From assembly GCA_010094045.1 (NCBI GenBank), contig ML986625.1:204442-268441 (forward strand): a stretch of 64,000 bases of DNA, given 5' to 3'. The DNA is from Lojkania enalia (lineage: Eukaryota; Ascomycota; Dothideomycetes; Pleosporales). The notes below the pieces were generated by a model that made no database searches, was not told the origin of the DNA, and saw only the letters and a list, made by a program, of their open reading frames with translations. Below are positions 22,301 to 33,665 of the stretch, one piece after another. Position 1 is the stretch's first letter, and the number at the start of each line of letters is the position of its first letter. A program made the position numbers and the translations under genes.

Positions 22301-22853
22301 TTGACTAGAAGCTACTCAATACATGACAAATGGCCGGGTAATTCTAAAAACCCTTCCATAGGGACTCAAATGGTATTCTCTTCGATTCATATAAACAAAG
22401 ACTCATGATGTGTTCAATAAGTTAATAATCAAATCATTGATGGATCTAAAGCCTAAGCAGACGTTAATACAGGCCTGAATGCACTCAATGATAAACCAAC
22501 GTGACTTTGAAGATCTACTAGAGATGACCATCTAGGTCCAGAATAAACGAGACAGTCGCCGGATGAGTAGGGTATGCGGTGGCCTAAAAGAAGTTGCATG
22601 GTCTCCGCTGGCGCCGAATCTAAGAATAGGTCACGAAGGTGAAATTGCGGTTATAATTTGTTAATTGCCTTGTATGTGAGAAAGTGATTGTTCTCTCAAA
22701 TAATTTGTTGAGTGGATGTACTGCTGTCTATGACAAAAGATAGCTAAGACCTGAGGATCCAATGCATAATTACCAATGAGTCTTTTAATTTCAGATAATC
22801 GGCTCACGCTGAGCGATGCGCAAAAAGAACAACCACCAAATTGCATACTAAAA
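19307..22853 (+). ncRNA. CTAAAA-hexamer tract 1, candidate long non-coding RNA
   Basis: About 3.5 kb of AT-rich DNA without a plausible coding frame. CTAAAA occurs 22 times on this strand (19307, 19385, 19550, 19585, 19663, 19698, 20211, 20377, 20488, 20597, 20884, 20927, 21152, 21481, 21620, 21758, 21834, 22148, 22219, 22344, 22584, 22848) and twice on the other; base composition would predict one or two. Near-matches (CTAGAA, CCAAAA, GTAAAA) often fall in register. Spacings near 34-35 and 76-79 recur. Several perfect inverted repeats lie between hexamers: 19327-19335 with 19347-19355 (9 bp), 19516-19522 with 19534-19540 (7 bp), 20425-20430 with 20442-20447 (6 bp), each with an 11-nt loop. 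A decayed transposon is the main alternative. That it is transcribed is inference. Confidence 0.4.
20042..20062. repeat. (TA)n microsatellite
   Basis: About ten TA units in a row inside tract 1. Confidence 0.9.
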
Positions 22854-22899
22854 GCATAGTAGACACCTTTCCTGCTTTCATTTCCCACCCCCTCTCCCC

Positions 22900-25800
22900 A
22901 AAACCTATTCCTTTCTCAATTATGCCCCAATTCCCCGTTTTTCCATCTCCCCCCAATCGCCTGATCGCATCGCATTTTATTTCAAAGCCACTTCCCTACG
23001 AATCGGGCTCCCAATCACCCCAAATCCAATTTCCAGAAAATTCGAAAGCCTCGAATTCGTCTCCCACCCGAGGCAGGATGTGGATCTACGCCCAGAGTCA
23101 CAGGAACACGTCATCAAGGGCTAATGTGATCGTCGCAAGGATCAATAGCCCTATTCATTGAAAGTAGCAAAAAGTATCATGGCTCGCACTGCCGCATTAG
23201 GCTTGTCGCGTCCCAAAAGAATTTTCCATGATCGATGAACTTTCTTGACGGAGTTATCGTGCTTTGTTGTATCTCCGAGTCTAAGTCAGATATCTAGTGG
23301 GATCTAGAGCGTTAGTACAAGGGTGTAGAACAACGCTTTGCAACGGAAGCGGGTAGAGGACGCTAGAAACATGAGCTGATGTTGACGCCTTGTAGGGCTG
23401 TGGTCCTCATATAAGGCGTTTATTAGGTCGTCTAGGAACATCCCGGGCGGAATAACAGCAGAATGCCAACGCTACGGGGAAACGTGTTGAATACGAAGTC
23501 GGCAGCCGCTTCTCCTTCGCTAGCTTCAGACTGCTTTAGGAGGCTGAAGTCTTGAGTCGAGCCTGGAGGTCCCACTAATGGCCTTGACGCCCAGATCAAA
23601 TGCATCATACATTGCAATGTTTCTTCTTCCGCCTGCAGATTTAGGACGCTCTTTGGGGTAATGGTGATAATCATGTCACTAATAAAAGTGATGTGGACGG
23701 CTCGAGCTCATGAATCCATCATCCATTCCTCGATCAAGAATGGATAGAGGCGCCACGCATCGATAATGCTTTGTAGAGGACATACAGATCGAACATCCGT
23801 CAGTCATGCACGCCCTGGTACACGACTGTTGCTTCTTAACAATGCATGCGCCGCACTATCCAGACTTAACCTCTGCGTCCGCGCCCGAATATTACAGTCG
23901 GCAATACAGCAGACGCACCGCCGGGTTTTGGCAACGCCGGGAATAAAATCAAAGCATCGACTCCTATTTTTCCGCCGCTCGGAGATATTCATGTTGCTAG
24001 GAGAATGCGGGTAGACGATTGGTGCTGATGAGTGTGCGAGTTTGGAGGCTGACGAGACACGGGTGTGGCTTACATGACGGAGTGAAATGATGTCATGTAT
24101 GCAACTCCAATTCTTCGCTTCCCGGCACGATGATATGTGATATCGCTAAGGAGGCTTGTAAGCAGCAGTCTCCTCAACCTCAGGTTTTCGCTCAGCATGC
24201 TCGCATGATATGATGACCGTGGAATCTGGGGTACGGCGAAGTCATGTCATACTACGTCAGAGTGCATGAGTTCGTCGTGGGTTGAGCGTTGACGATAGTG
24301 TCTCTGCAATAGGGAGGATGTCTACTTAGGGACGAGTTCTGTTAGCAAGAGATGAGGTCCGTGAGCGTTGTTCATAGACGTTGGTGTGCATCGGAAAAGG
24401 GGAGCGGTACCCGGGGCGGGAGCTTTGAAGCGCGAGGTCCAGGGATGCAGCTTTTTCGGGTCCTCCCGATGAGTCAGCATGGCTATCTGAAGATGAGCGG
24501 CAAATTTTCGGAGATATTTGAAAGGAGGCATTTTTCTGGGGGGAAATCTGGTGTGCGTCTCATGGGACGAGGGATTTTGTTGCTTCAGAGACATGATTGG
24601 GCTATAATGTGGATTGGACGTCGAAACGGGAAGCAGTCTTGTCTCCACTGCAATGCTGTCCACAATGTCGGATTGTTACATGCTCGTAATCTGCAGACCT
24701 GCAAACTATTGTATCTAGCGATCTGGATCTGTTCTTACTTTGCGTATCTAGTGCACTTGTTGTCGTTGATAAACTTGTGAAAGGAGACTTGCCGGCCTCC
24801 GACTTCTAGATTCTCGATTTGGACTCCTGTTCAAGTTTTGCACAGCTTTCCACGTTCATAGAAACGAATCTAGAACAATCCAGTGTCTTTCTGGTCAGTG
24901 TTGAGTGGGCAAACTCCGCTCTTACGCATGGAACGTTTAATGATTGGTGGTTATGGATGGTCCGGAGTAGGACCCGCAGTCGTTCATTTGGGCGAGGGGA
25001 GGCATGCGCTTGACTTCGGTCCGTCAAAGTGCATTTGGCGCGCTGGGTGGAGTGGTATCGAGCCGATTAGTTGCCCAATAGAGATGAGAAGTGAAAGCAG
25101 CAAATCCAACAATAAAACGCAGAAATGTTAAGCTGAGTTTTCTAATCTGCTGATCGGGTCATTGTGATCGAACGCTCATACGAATTGTCTGTGCATACAT
25201 TTCATGCATACACGCACTAAAATCACTTTGCATAGCCTTTAGAAACAGAATTCAGCTAGATACTTTTGACCCGATGGTTCAGAAGCTTCCAGTGCGATAA
25301 TGCTCTACTGCACATGGCCGGATTTCCCCGATTAACGAGGTACTGCGAGCAGAGGAGTAAAAACCACCGTCCGAGGTGTTCACAACATGTCCAGCCTCCA
25401 GATTTAGATATGTGACTAGTATTTAAATAAACTTTTCACAAGAAGAGGCTTAGCTGGGTATTATTGGCGTTGATCGTTTGCGGATGCAGATAGGCGGCAC
25501 CGAGCTCCGTTCGAACGGGACGAAGTAGTCGCCGACGCACTGGAGTACGCAAGTTCGCCGAAGCGCAACTTCTGTATAGTGCTGTGACGTGATGGCCCTT
25601 AACAGCTGAACCCAACACAAAACATTGCTTGACAAGTGGAGAAACGAAGGTGGCACACAGAGGACATCAGAAGACCGGAAAGGGATTCCCCTTTTGGGTA
25701 TAGGAGGAATGAGGACTAAAGCAAACGAAAATTGAATACATTAGATTCGGTTTGCCTACAGGATCCGATTTAGATCCGATACGATAGCTAGTTTGAACAG

Positions 25801-26018
25801 ACGAGATGTGGTGGATTTAAATTTACTAGTCCTAGTCAGAAAAGTTCAGCATTGTCTGAGGTATTTTGGGGATCCGAGCTCCGTGATTAAGAGCAAAAGT
25901 TGCTCTTTTCCGATAAATGTCTCATTTAAGGGAGTAGAGGAGATATCTCGTTGCAATGGTTGATGAAACTTAGAAGGCGGATAGAAGAAATTCTAGTATC
26001 CACCCATCAAAGAGTTGT
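22900..26018. other. AT-rich gene-poor stretch
   Basis: I see no supported gene. A C-rich segment at 22870-23060 resembles a leader but has no convincing frame behind it. A minus-strand stretch near 23290-23674 reads like decayed protein (FVFNTFPRSVGILLLF, then MFLDDLINALYED in another frame) and may be a relic. CTAAAA hexamers are rare here. Confidence 0.4.
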
Positions 26019-27058
26019 CTAGGCTTCCCAACTACGGTAGACAATTTTGCTGCCGTATTTTTCCCCTTTCTTTAGCACCATCTGACTCTTGTATTCTGGG
26101 ATATTGATCGCATTGACGTAACGGCTGGGTTCGACGCAAAAAGCTGATCGCGGTCCCCGAGGCTGAAGGCCTCCGACAGCAGGTACATCAATGTATTTCC
26201 CGGTATAGAACTGGAAAGCGGGCTCAGTGGAGTGAACTTCAAGATGGACCTTGGTGTCTGGGTGGTAGAATGATGCAAGCTTTCGAAGTGGCTGTGATCG
26301 GGTATCGATCGGAATGCTGGCCGAATCGGTGTTCACAATGAAACAGTCATCGATATCTGGTTCCTTATCTCCTAGAACGAAGGGTTTGTTTGCAGTAAGG
26401 CCAGGGTACTCCTCAATTGGCCCAGTTGGAATACCGCCAGAGTCTACAACTTGGTACTTGTTCGTGATCAAAGTGACCTCAGTTCCTGCAATGGTTGGGC
26501 CATCACTGAGGATGAAGTAGCTGTTGGTAGTTCGTCAAAACTGATACTATACCTCACTTTAGGTATTTACCTATGATTGGTTATGTTAACCGCGGTTTCC
26601 TGCACCTCATCACCAATCAACTCCGCTTCGTACTCAATCTCAAGGACGTCTTTCTCTGAGCTATCTTCCTGCTCTTTCTTTTGGATATACCAGACCTTCA
26701 CTTCCACTATGCCCGGATAGCCCTCCTCCCCATCTTTACTAACGTACTTGAATAGTGTAGCGTCTTCGCCATTGCGCTGGACAGTAAATGGCCCTTCGAA
26801 CTCCCGCTTTCCCCACCCCAGGTTTCCGCCGTGCAAAGAATTAGGCCCGTTGTTGATTGGCAATTGATAAGATTTCCCATTTAGATCATTGATTTTAGCA
26901 TCGGACACTCGATTGGCGATGCGCCCAATGGTCTCCCCAAAGAACGGAGCATTATACTGTTTGTACAGTTCAGCAGTGGGGAACCCTTGGACGATATTCC
27001 TGTCCTTGACTTTGAGCTCCTGAATGATGGCTCCGAGAGGGAGAAATGTGGCAACCAT
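26019..27058 (-). CDS. Aldose 1-epimerase (galactose mutarotase) family protein
   Basis: Two exons, 27058-26571 and 26520-26019, with a 50-nt intron (gtaaat..acag), give 329 residues from ATG 27058. The family blocks are in order: FLPLGAIIQEL, then NAPFFGETIGRIANRV, then GPNSLHGGNLGWGKREFE, where the His of SLHGG helps bind the sugar ring. NITNHSYF, split by the intron, carries the catalytic-type His. EPAFQFYTGKY and the C-terminal SAFCVEPSRYVNAIN follow, the latter holding the general-base Glu region. The enzyme interconverts alpha and beta anomers of aldoses in the cytosol. No signal peptide. The length is normal for the family. It has no sugar-metabolism neighbours, so its substrate cannot be inferred. 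The upstream gene on the same strand is a Zn2Cys6 regulator; a link is possible but unsupported. Confidence 0.9.
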
Positions 27059-28074
27059 TGTGCTAATGCCTTGCTGGAAAGAGCCTGTTAGTCAAGGACA
27101 CGGATGATCAATTCGTCGCCGACTTAGCTGAGAAAGCTCGCTGCGACACAGCTTGCTCGAAAGGGCAAAGAACAGACTTTACTGTGCGACACTCATTTAG
27201 GTTCGATCACTCAACGAGCGCAGCTCACTTACCTCTTGACAACTTTGGGTGGATCGTGCTGTCGTGACTGTCGATCTCGATGGCAATAATCCTGTTCGTG
27301 CTTGTAGCGCTGTAGCAGATACTTGTAATCTTGACAGGATAATGATGAGGTTAGGTGTCACGATAGTATACACCTTGGTGTATTAGCCTAATGACTCGGA
27401 GGCCGTATATTAATTTTTCCGGCTCGGACTTAGCACGTGGGGTCAAGATATACACTACTGAGACGAGCCTGTTTTGTTCGCCCTAAACAATTGCGAGCTA
27501 AGAACACGGTGATATAGCCAAGAAAGTGGAAGGAAGTGGCGGATTGCCTGAAATATGAGGCCTATTCCGTAGTCAGGAGATTGCACTCAGCCTTACTTAG
27601 GTAGATGGTCTCATCACGACCAGGAGGCTAATGTTAATAAGCGAGATCGAGATGTGCTCATATGGTGGCGCCATCAGGTGCTATACTTCGTCAACGGTCG
27701 AAACCCGGCAGAAATTTCAAGCTTTAGATGACTATGATACAATTGCTATCAGCTCATTATGTACTCGAATTCGGGTCCCGTTGGCATCGTTAGAACGATG
27801 CAGATTGCACAATCTTCCTGCTGTTGGCCCTTTGAAAAAAATAAAGCTCCGAGGTATTGCGGGGCCTCGAATAATTAACGTCATAGTGAACCATCCATTT
27901 GCGTCTCAAAGTACCCACCCAAAACGTGTTGGTGATAAAAACCCGAACCCAAAATGCCCGTCAACGCCGCGATCAATACCGAATCCGGATTCTGGTGTGG
28001 ATCTTATCCCAAACGCTTGAACGCTAGACGACATACCAACGAATGAAAAATGCTGGGAAATAAAGCCGATCCAA
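27059..28074. other. Intergenic between Zn2Cys6 gene and epimerase gene
   Basis: About 1 kb holding the epimerase promoter and the 3' side of the regulator gene. A frame at 27631-28020 (+) has no motif. Nothing else seen. Confidence 0.45.
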
Positions 28075-29097
28075 TCAAGCGCCGACCGGATTATTGATAA
28101 AATTGCTGAAGTCCAAATCATTTGAGTCGTTCCAGTCTGGCATCATTGGTCCAGCAGGGTTCATAACGCACGGGTCAAGCATCATAGTGCTTGAATCGAA
28201 ATTGTTGAAGGTATCAAATGTATATATGGGCTTGCTGTTGAAGTCTAGGGATTCATCCATCATCATCGGTTCCGAAGTCCAAGCCGGACGAGTGAGGGCA
28301 GAGGGGTCGAGCGCTCCAGTGTTCATGAACGTCGACGAGACCATTGGTGCCTCCTGCTTGATCGGTTCGATTTGCGATTGTCTGGGGAATGGGCTATTCA
28401 TCGGCGGTGTAGGCGGTGCATTGTGACGTGTGAAGGAGTCGACATATGGCATTGATTTGGTTGTTGGCGTTCCACCGTAGGACGAGGAGGAAGAAGTATG
28501 GCCATGTTCAGAGTCCGAACTCACAGAGCCTCGCCTTCGAGTATATGGAGCGCCACGCTCAAGGAGTTTCTGCTGCATCCGACTGCAGTCTTCTTCGAAC
28601 CCTTCATAATTGCTCCCACTATCGCTTACTGAATGTAGAAGGTCGAGCCGCTCGAGGATATCATGTGTGAGAGGATGTCCGCCTTGCGCTTCACGTAGGG
28701 GTTGCCCTGGCCATCCTTGACCATTTTGTAACCGGCTGTATAACTCTCGTAGGCCAGCTACGAGCTGTGCTTGTTGCTGCTCAAGCATCTCGACATAGCT
28801 AATTCAGTTACAATGCGATACACAGGTTGCGATGAATATAGAAACGTACCCTTTGGGGTATACCTTGTCTTGTGACTTCTTCCTCTCGCCGAAAACGCAG
28901 ATAGCATTGTCGGTTTTACATCTGCTGCACGGGCTGGCGCCGTCGCACTATGGTACGTTAGAAGGATGCATCAAGATGGCCATTATGACCCAACATGCCT
29001 TTGACTTCTTTAAACGACATCGATCGCAAGCTTTGCAGACTCGCTTTCTTATATTATCATGTGAATTATCCATTGGGCTGGAATGCTGCGAGGACAT
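28075..29097 (-). CDS. Zn2Cys6 transcription factor (small fungal type)
   Basis: Three exons, 29097-28999, 28947-28850 and 28798-28075, give 306 residues. An in-frame TAG just upstream fixes ATG 29097. The zinc cluster is complete after splicing: C24, C27, C34, C40, C43 and C50 in the spacing C-x2-C-x6-C-x5-C-x2-C-x6-C (CDRCRLKKSK, then CDGASPCSRCKTDNAIC). It binds two zinc ions and CGG-type half-sites. A linker with KKSQDKVYPKGY leads to a dimerisation coiled coil (VEMLEQQQAQLVAGLRELY). The rest is Ser/Pro/Met-rich with acidic-aromatic patches (YTFDTFNNFDSSTMMLDP) that look like an activation region. There is no fungal middle-homology domain, so it is a short regulator. Intron 1 starts with GC, not GT, and separates C27 from C34. 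Targets unknown. Confidence 0.9.
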
Positions 29098-31679
29098 GGA
29101 AAGCTAAGCCACGGAGACGTGAAGGTCTTGTTCAAAACAAATAGTAGTGGCTGGTGGTATCACTGGCGGTGGTGGTGTCTTGGAGGGGAGACCAAGCATC
29201 AAAGGATACAATACAAGGTCGATGGAAGCCTGGGGGGCGGAGGTCTTCGATCCTAAATAGGGACACGACATGAGTGGGCACAAGGGCATTATATCTCTTC
29301 ACGTCAGAGGCAGGTTCAAACGGCACTCGGTCTTAACGTTGACACTGCTGGATGCAAGCGCGGTAATAAAAATGTAAGAATGGACCCACAGCTAAAACCC
29401 CCTATGGGGCGCTCGGCCACCACGCATCATCAATCGGAGCGCGTTGGATTACATTTGGCCGCTGACAGGGGCCCAGGGTTGGCGTGCTGCGCCAACCTTA
29501 CGAAGATACTGGGCTCAGTCGACGAGGGGAGACGGACGGTCGTGACAAAGCGCGGCGCCGACTCGGGCACCGTGGACAAGGGCGTGCTGTGAGGAGCTGG
29601 AACGGGCGCCACGCACAGGGGCAGCGAGCGCGCGAATTTGCGATCATACCACGACAAAAGCGAGTGAAAGAAGATGGATCGGGGAGCAGGCTGGATAGCG
29701 GCATGCCTGCGGGGGATCACTCGGATATCGGAACTATTCTGAAGCCGCTTGGTGGATGAAGAGCGAAGAGTCAAGGTCCTTGGTCCTTGGGCTCGGACGA
29801 CTCGCCCGCCAAACAAGGCGAGTATCCAGGAGCAGCCTAGGAAGAGCCATTTGTTGTTGCTGGCTGCGATCAGCATCATCATTATTTATCGCTCATCACT
29901 AATAACGTTATTCCAACCCCTTTCTAGAACTCTCGCGTCCAGCCTCGGCCGACACCATACTCTGGACGCTATTCTGCTGTGCAAGTGACTAGAACTACCC
30001 TCACGACAGGCCAACGGAAAAATGGCTCACGGCTACTTGAGCAGGGCCATCTGACATTCGAAGGACAGTTGAGTGCCCGAAGCGCCGAGCAGCATGCGTT
30101 CTCGAGGAACGGCCAGATCCCCTTTTGTCCATTGTCCCCCCCGAGCCTATACGCTTCTTCGCCATGGTTGTATAACCATCATGCAATAATGCGAGAACGC
30201 GACGTAATCCACGCTACTCCACACCTTTAGGTGCCGACCACGTTCTACGGGCACAGTACAGTATGTACTTGGTAAGTATGCCTTGCCATGCTTTGCCATG
30301 TTATTCGAGCTCCGGCCACGCGCACCTTTCCAACGTCACTTGCAAGCTGCTGACTAGCCCTCTGCCACATACGAGTATCGCAGTGGACTTCCTGAAGAGG
30401 TCGGTCGTATTGCTGAGAGGGGGTCAGTAGCAGTGGACCTCCGGTATGTCGGTCATCGCCGTCCGTGCTCGGGTGTTGCTTATGAAGCCCTGCAGCGCGG
30501 GACTTCTCGTTCTCTCCGCTGAGACCCTTTAATAATTCCCTATATGTTCGTTCCGTCACCTCTTTCCTAATTGTTGCCCCATTTCCTCGTCGCCAATATC
30601 ACGAATCCTTTGTCAAACGTATACATGCAAACGCTCTATCGTCTCGGCTATTGTGAACATCCGGGAACGGGAATGATACGCGCCCGGGTGCCAACTCCAA
30701 CTCGACTCAACCTCACTTGTACGTCTGTAGCCCGAAAGGGATACGCTGCGGAATCACTCACCACTGCTCATTGTTTCTGTGCAGCTAGCTCTTAATTACT
30801 GGTCACCGCCTGGGGCATATGGTAGGACCTTCCGATCCGGCTTGCGCTTTCCGAGCAGCAAGACCGCTGTCCTTCATTTACTCCAGTTCGTCGTCGTCAG
30901 GCAACGTGGCTGAGAAGACCGCTTTGGTATAACCTTGCGAGACTCGTACCCACCCTAACTGCAACCGCGTATTTTCGCCGCCTCGCGCCATTGTCTCCTA
31001 AACGAGACAAACGAGACGATCGCGAATCCAACTGGTTGTGCAGATTTGGCAGAGGCTTAAATTTCGCGTGTAACGTCAGCAGCTTCAAACGAGTTGTCAG
31101 CAGACCAAGCAGATAGGCATGTCCTTCCTAGTCGACAGTCTACCTACGCGCATTATACGAATTAGTCTTCTCCTGGTTGGGCAATTGTGTCGATGCAGTT
31201 CGCTGACAACAGACGATTCGGTGTGCGAAATGTTTATCAGCCTACTCGTGATAATATTTTCCCTTCGAGAATCGCACGTTTATGCGACCGTGCAGGTTTG
31301 AAGCGAAAGGAAGCGAGTATCTTTCGGCGATATGCCTTGCAGGAGAATCTGGCTTACCAACAGACTAACGTGGATTCTTTGAAGCAACCCTGCAATCGGA
31401 TCAGAGTGATGTCCAGCAAATTCAATGTATTCTTGTGCTGCAAGCATTGACTAAGCCCTAAGAAATACTTTGGAACAATATGTTGTCATGCAGAACATTC
31501 GATACTAATTCCACTTTATTTCCTTCATGCGCAAATATGCTGCTCCTTCTGCCTAGACCCTCCATTGGTAACCGCACCCAGGCATATTTGTCAAGCCCCG
31601 CACTTTGTCAAGACATGTTTACAAAGAGCGACTACCATGCAAGACCGTCATTAAATCTTAAGATTTAGCTTTCACATCG
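29098..31679. other. Gene-poor stretch upstream of the Zn2Cys6 gene
   Basis: About 2.6 kb. 29.4-30.5 kb is richer in G and C and has overlapping open frames on both strands, none with a recognised motif or consistent splice sites. I see no RNA gene. Confidence 0.4.
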
Positions 31680-31849
31680 GAGGGGGATCCGTGATGTTTG
31701 ATTGAGTAATTATACTCAACGCGACTTTGATGAAGCCTTTCCATGTTATAAACTCTTTGAAGACAGTTTCGATGATAAGCTCCAGATCGACAGTGTTCTG
31801 GAGCTGTTTAAACACTGGTTTCGCTTGGCGTTCGTGCACATTGCTTCAA

Positions 31850-32107
31850 ATGGATGAAACGCTGAATGGCTGCATATGCTCAAGCCACAAAGGCGCAGTG
31901 TCCCGCAATTAGAAATTCGTCTAGGGCATCAGGAAATTCCCCGCTAGAGCATCCAAGGGATTGCCTATCATAATCTATTTCCCGATTCAAAAGAGGCCGC
32001 GCTCGTTGATGATAGCCTCCTTTAACATTCACACAACTTATCGCCTGATAATTCCTAGATTCACTGCCTTTCAGAATATACTTCATATATAGGGACTCGA
32101 AGAGCAC
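31850..32107 (-). pseudogene. Degenerate ankyrin-repeat-like relic
   Basis: Reading down the - strand from 32107, the frame gives KGGYHQRARPLLNREIDYD, then GEFPDALDEFLIAGHCAFVA, then a TGA. This pattern (GxxxxARLLLxRxID, then G..ALxxAxxxGHxAxV) is that of two ankyrin repeats of the kind common in fungal NLR-like and effector-like genes, with several off-consensus residues. Another open frame at 32469-32083 lies just upstream without a clear motif. No intact gene can be assembled, so this is probably a decayed fragment. Assignment rests on a short match. Confidence 0.35.
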
Positions 32108-33641
32108 ATGTTAACTGCCTCATCCACCTTGTTGCGCTTCATCAATTTAATTATTGCGCCAAGATACACCTCATATCCAAGTTTTGGGGCGATAACCCTG
32201 GGAATAGAGTATGCTGTGTATCCTGGTCGAGAGCAATAGCCACCCATAGAAACCTTGGACACGAACATTACAACGTGTTCACTGACATAGAAAAACAAAA
32301 GCTCTTCTAGCAACAAGGCGAAGATACTGCCATTTCCTTGCATTGCTACTTTAACTGGTGATGTTTTGTTGTCTGAAATCGGTCGAATCCTCCCCAACGC
32401 TGCGGAGTGTGGGCTGACGCCATAGATTAGCCATGAACGCCACACGTCCCAGAAAACTCGAATTAGCATCCTACACCGAAAAAGATCCTCAACGTCGTAT
32501 TCAGGCGTTCAGGACCCACGACTCTTGTATTCTTTCATGAACTCCTCTCTACATGGATTCAGAACAGTGTGTAATTAGATTCCGCTCTATTTAGGGCCAC
32601 AGAAATCTGCAAAATTCTAAGTAAAGAATCGGGCCAATCACAGGCGGCTCGCTGCGAAATGATTGCGAGTACATCTAAATCCATCGAACTCACCTAGTAA
32701 CCGACTTTGGATGGAGACTTGGCCGAGATCCGTTTCAAGATGGATACGCGTATTCTCCCTGTGGGCTTAGCCCCATCCTTAATCTACAGTGGCAGTAAGG
32801 CCGCCGTGTCTGTCCAGGAGCTCGCTTCCTTAACCAGGATGGGAGCCAGCTAGATGCCCAGCACAACTGAAGTCATAACGAGACGACACCAAGGATCCAT
32901 TCTGCCCTGCCCAGGCTGTCCTTACGATACCCAAGCCACTTTGAACCACGTGTGTATCGTAGTGAAAAATTACATAGTCGACGCGGGTGTGGAGTTCCGC
33001 TCTTGGCTTTCGTACTGCTACTGAGACGATATGGACGAAATCCCACGGGATCCGCGCACTCGGGGTTCCCGGGTCCCGCTTCCGCTCCCTAAGCTGGAAT
33101 TCCCCCTTGCGGACACTTCTAAGAAACAATTTCGAGATCCCGGACCCGAAGGCCTTGTTGCCTTGGACACAAGAGCTCCACAGCATTGACAGCGACCCCG
33201 GTGCATTTGCTCTCAAATTTAAGATAGGTACCAATTTTGGGGCCAAAGCGTATCGCATTACTCACATATAGTTGCCTCACCACGGGGTGCCTTCTCGAAG
33301 TCGCGCCTCAGGAGAAGTGGTGATAGTATATTGCGCGCAAGTTAAAGCAGCGTAAATGTAGGGCGAAGTTGCAGGGATTTCGATCTTTCCACGAGACAGC
33401 GATCATGATATCCAAAGCGCGTTGCTCACAGAGTGAAGGGCTTATATCTCTAGGGTTGATCACTGTTCGCCTCGGTCGCATAATGGTGCAGGCTTTCGTT
33501 GGGTATTTGGGCCTAGTTTTATGAATCAATCGTATATTCGACTATAGCACCAAGTACGAGAGCACGGGCATTGTCAATTCTCTCTACCTAGTATCTGAAG
33601 GGATAACACAGCGCCATAGCTGGTAGGTGTTTCATTAACAA

Positions 33642-33665
33642 TTTTTTTTTTTTTTTTTTTTTTTT
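33642..33665. repeat. T24 homopolymer tract
   Basis: 24 consecutive T on the + strand in a gene-free region. Confidence 0.95.

Noticed and set aside
19307..22853. snoRNA cluster or CRISPR-like array as explanation of the hexamer tract
   Set aside because: Paired C/D or H/ACA boxes are missing, and the hexamer is too short and the spacing too variable for a CRISPR repeat.
23432..23674. 80-codon minus-strand frame with protein-like stretches
   Set aside because: Continuation needs a frame change and no family could be named; may be a relic but not supportable.
24322..24780. Overlapping open frames on both strands (113 and 142 codons)
   Set aside because: No motif, odd composition, no splice or promoter support; each mirrors the other.
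29380..30560. Several open frames in a GC-richer stretch, up to 150 codons
   Set aside because: Frames overlap on both strands, which is expected where G+C rises and stops become rare; no recognisable protein.
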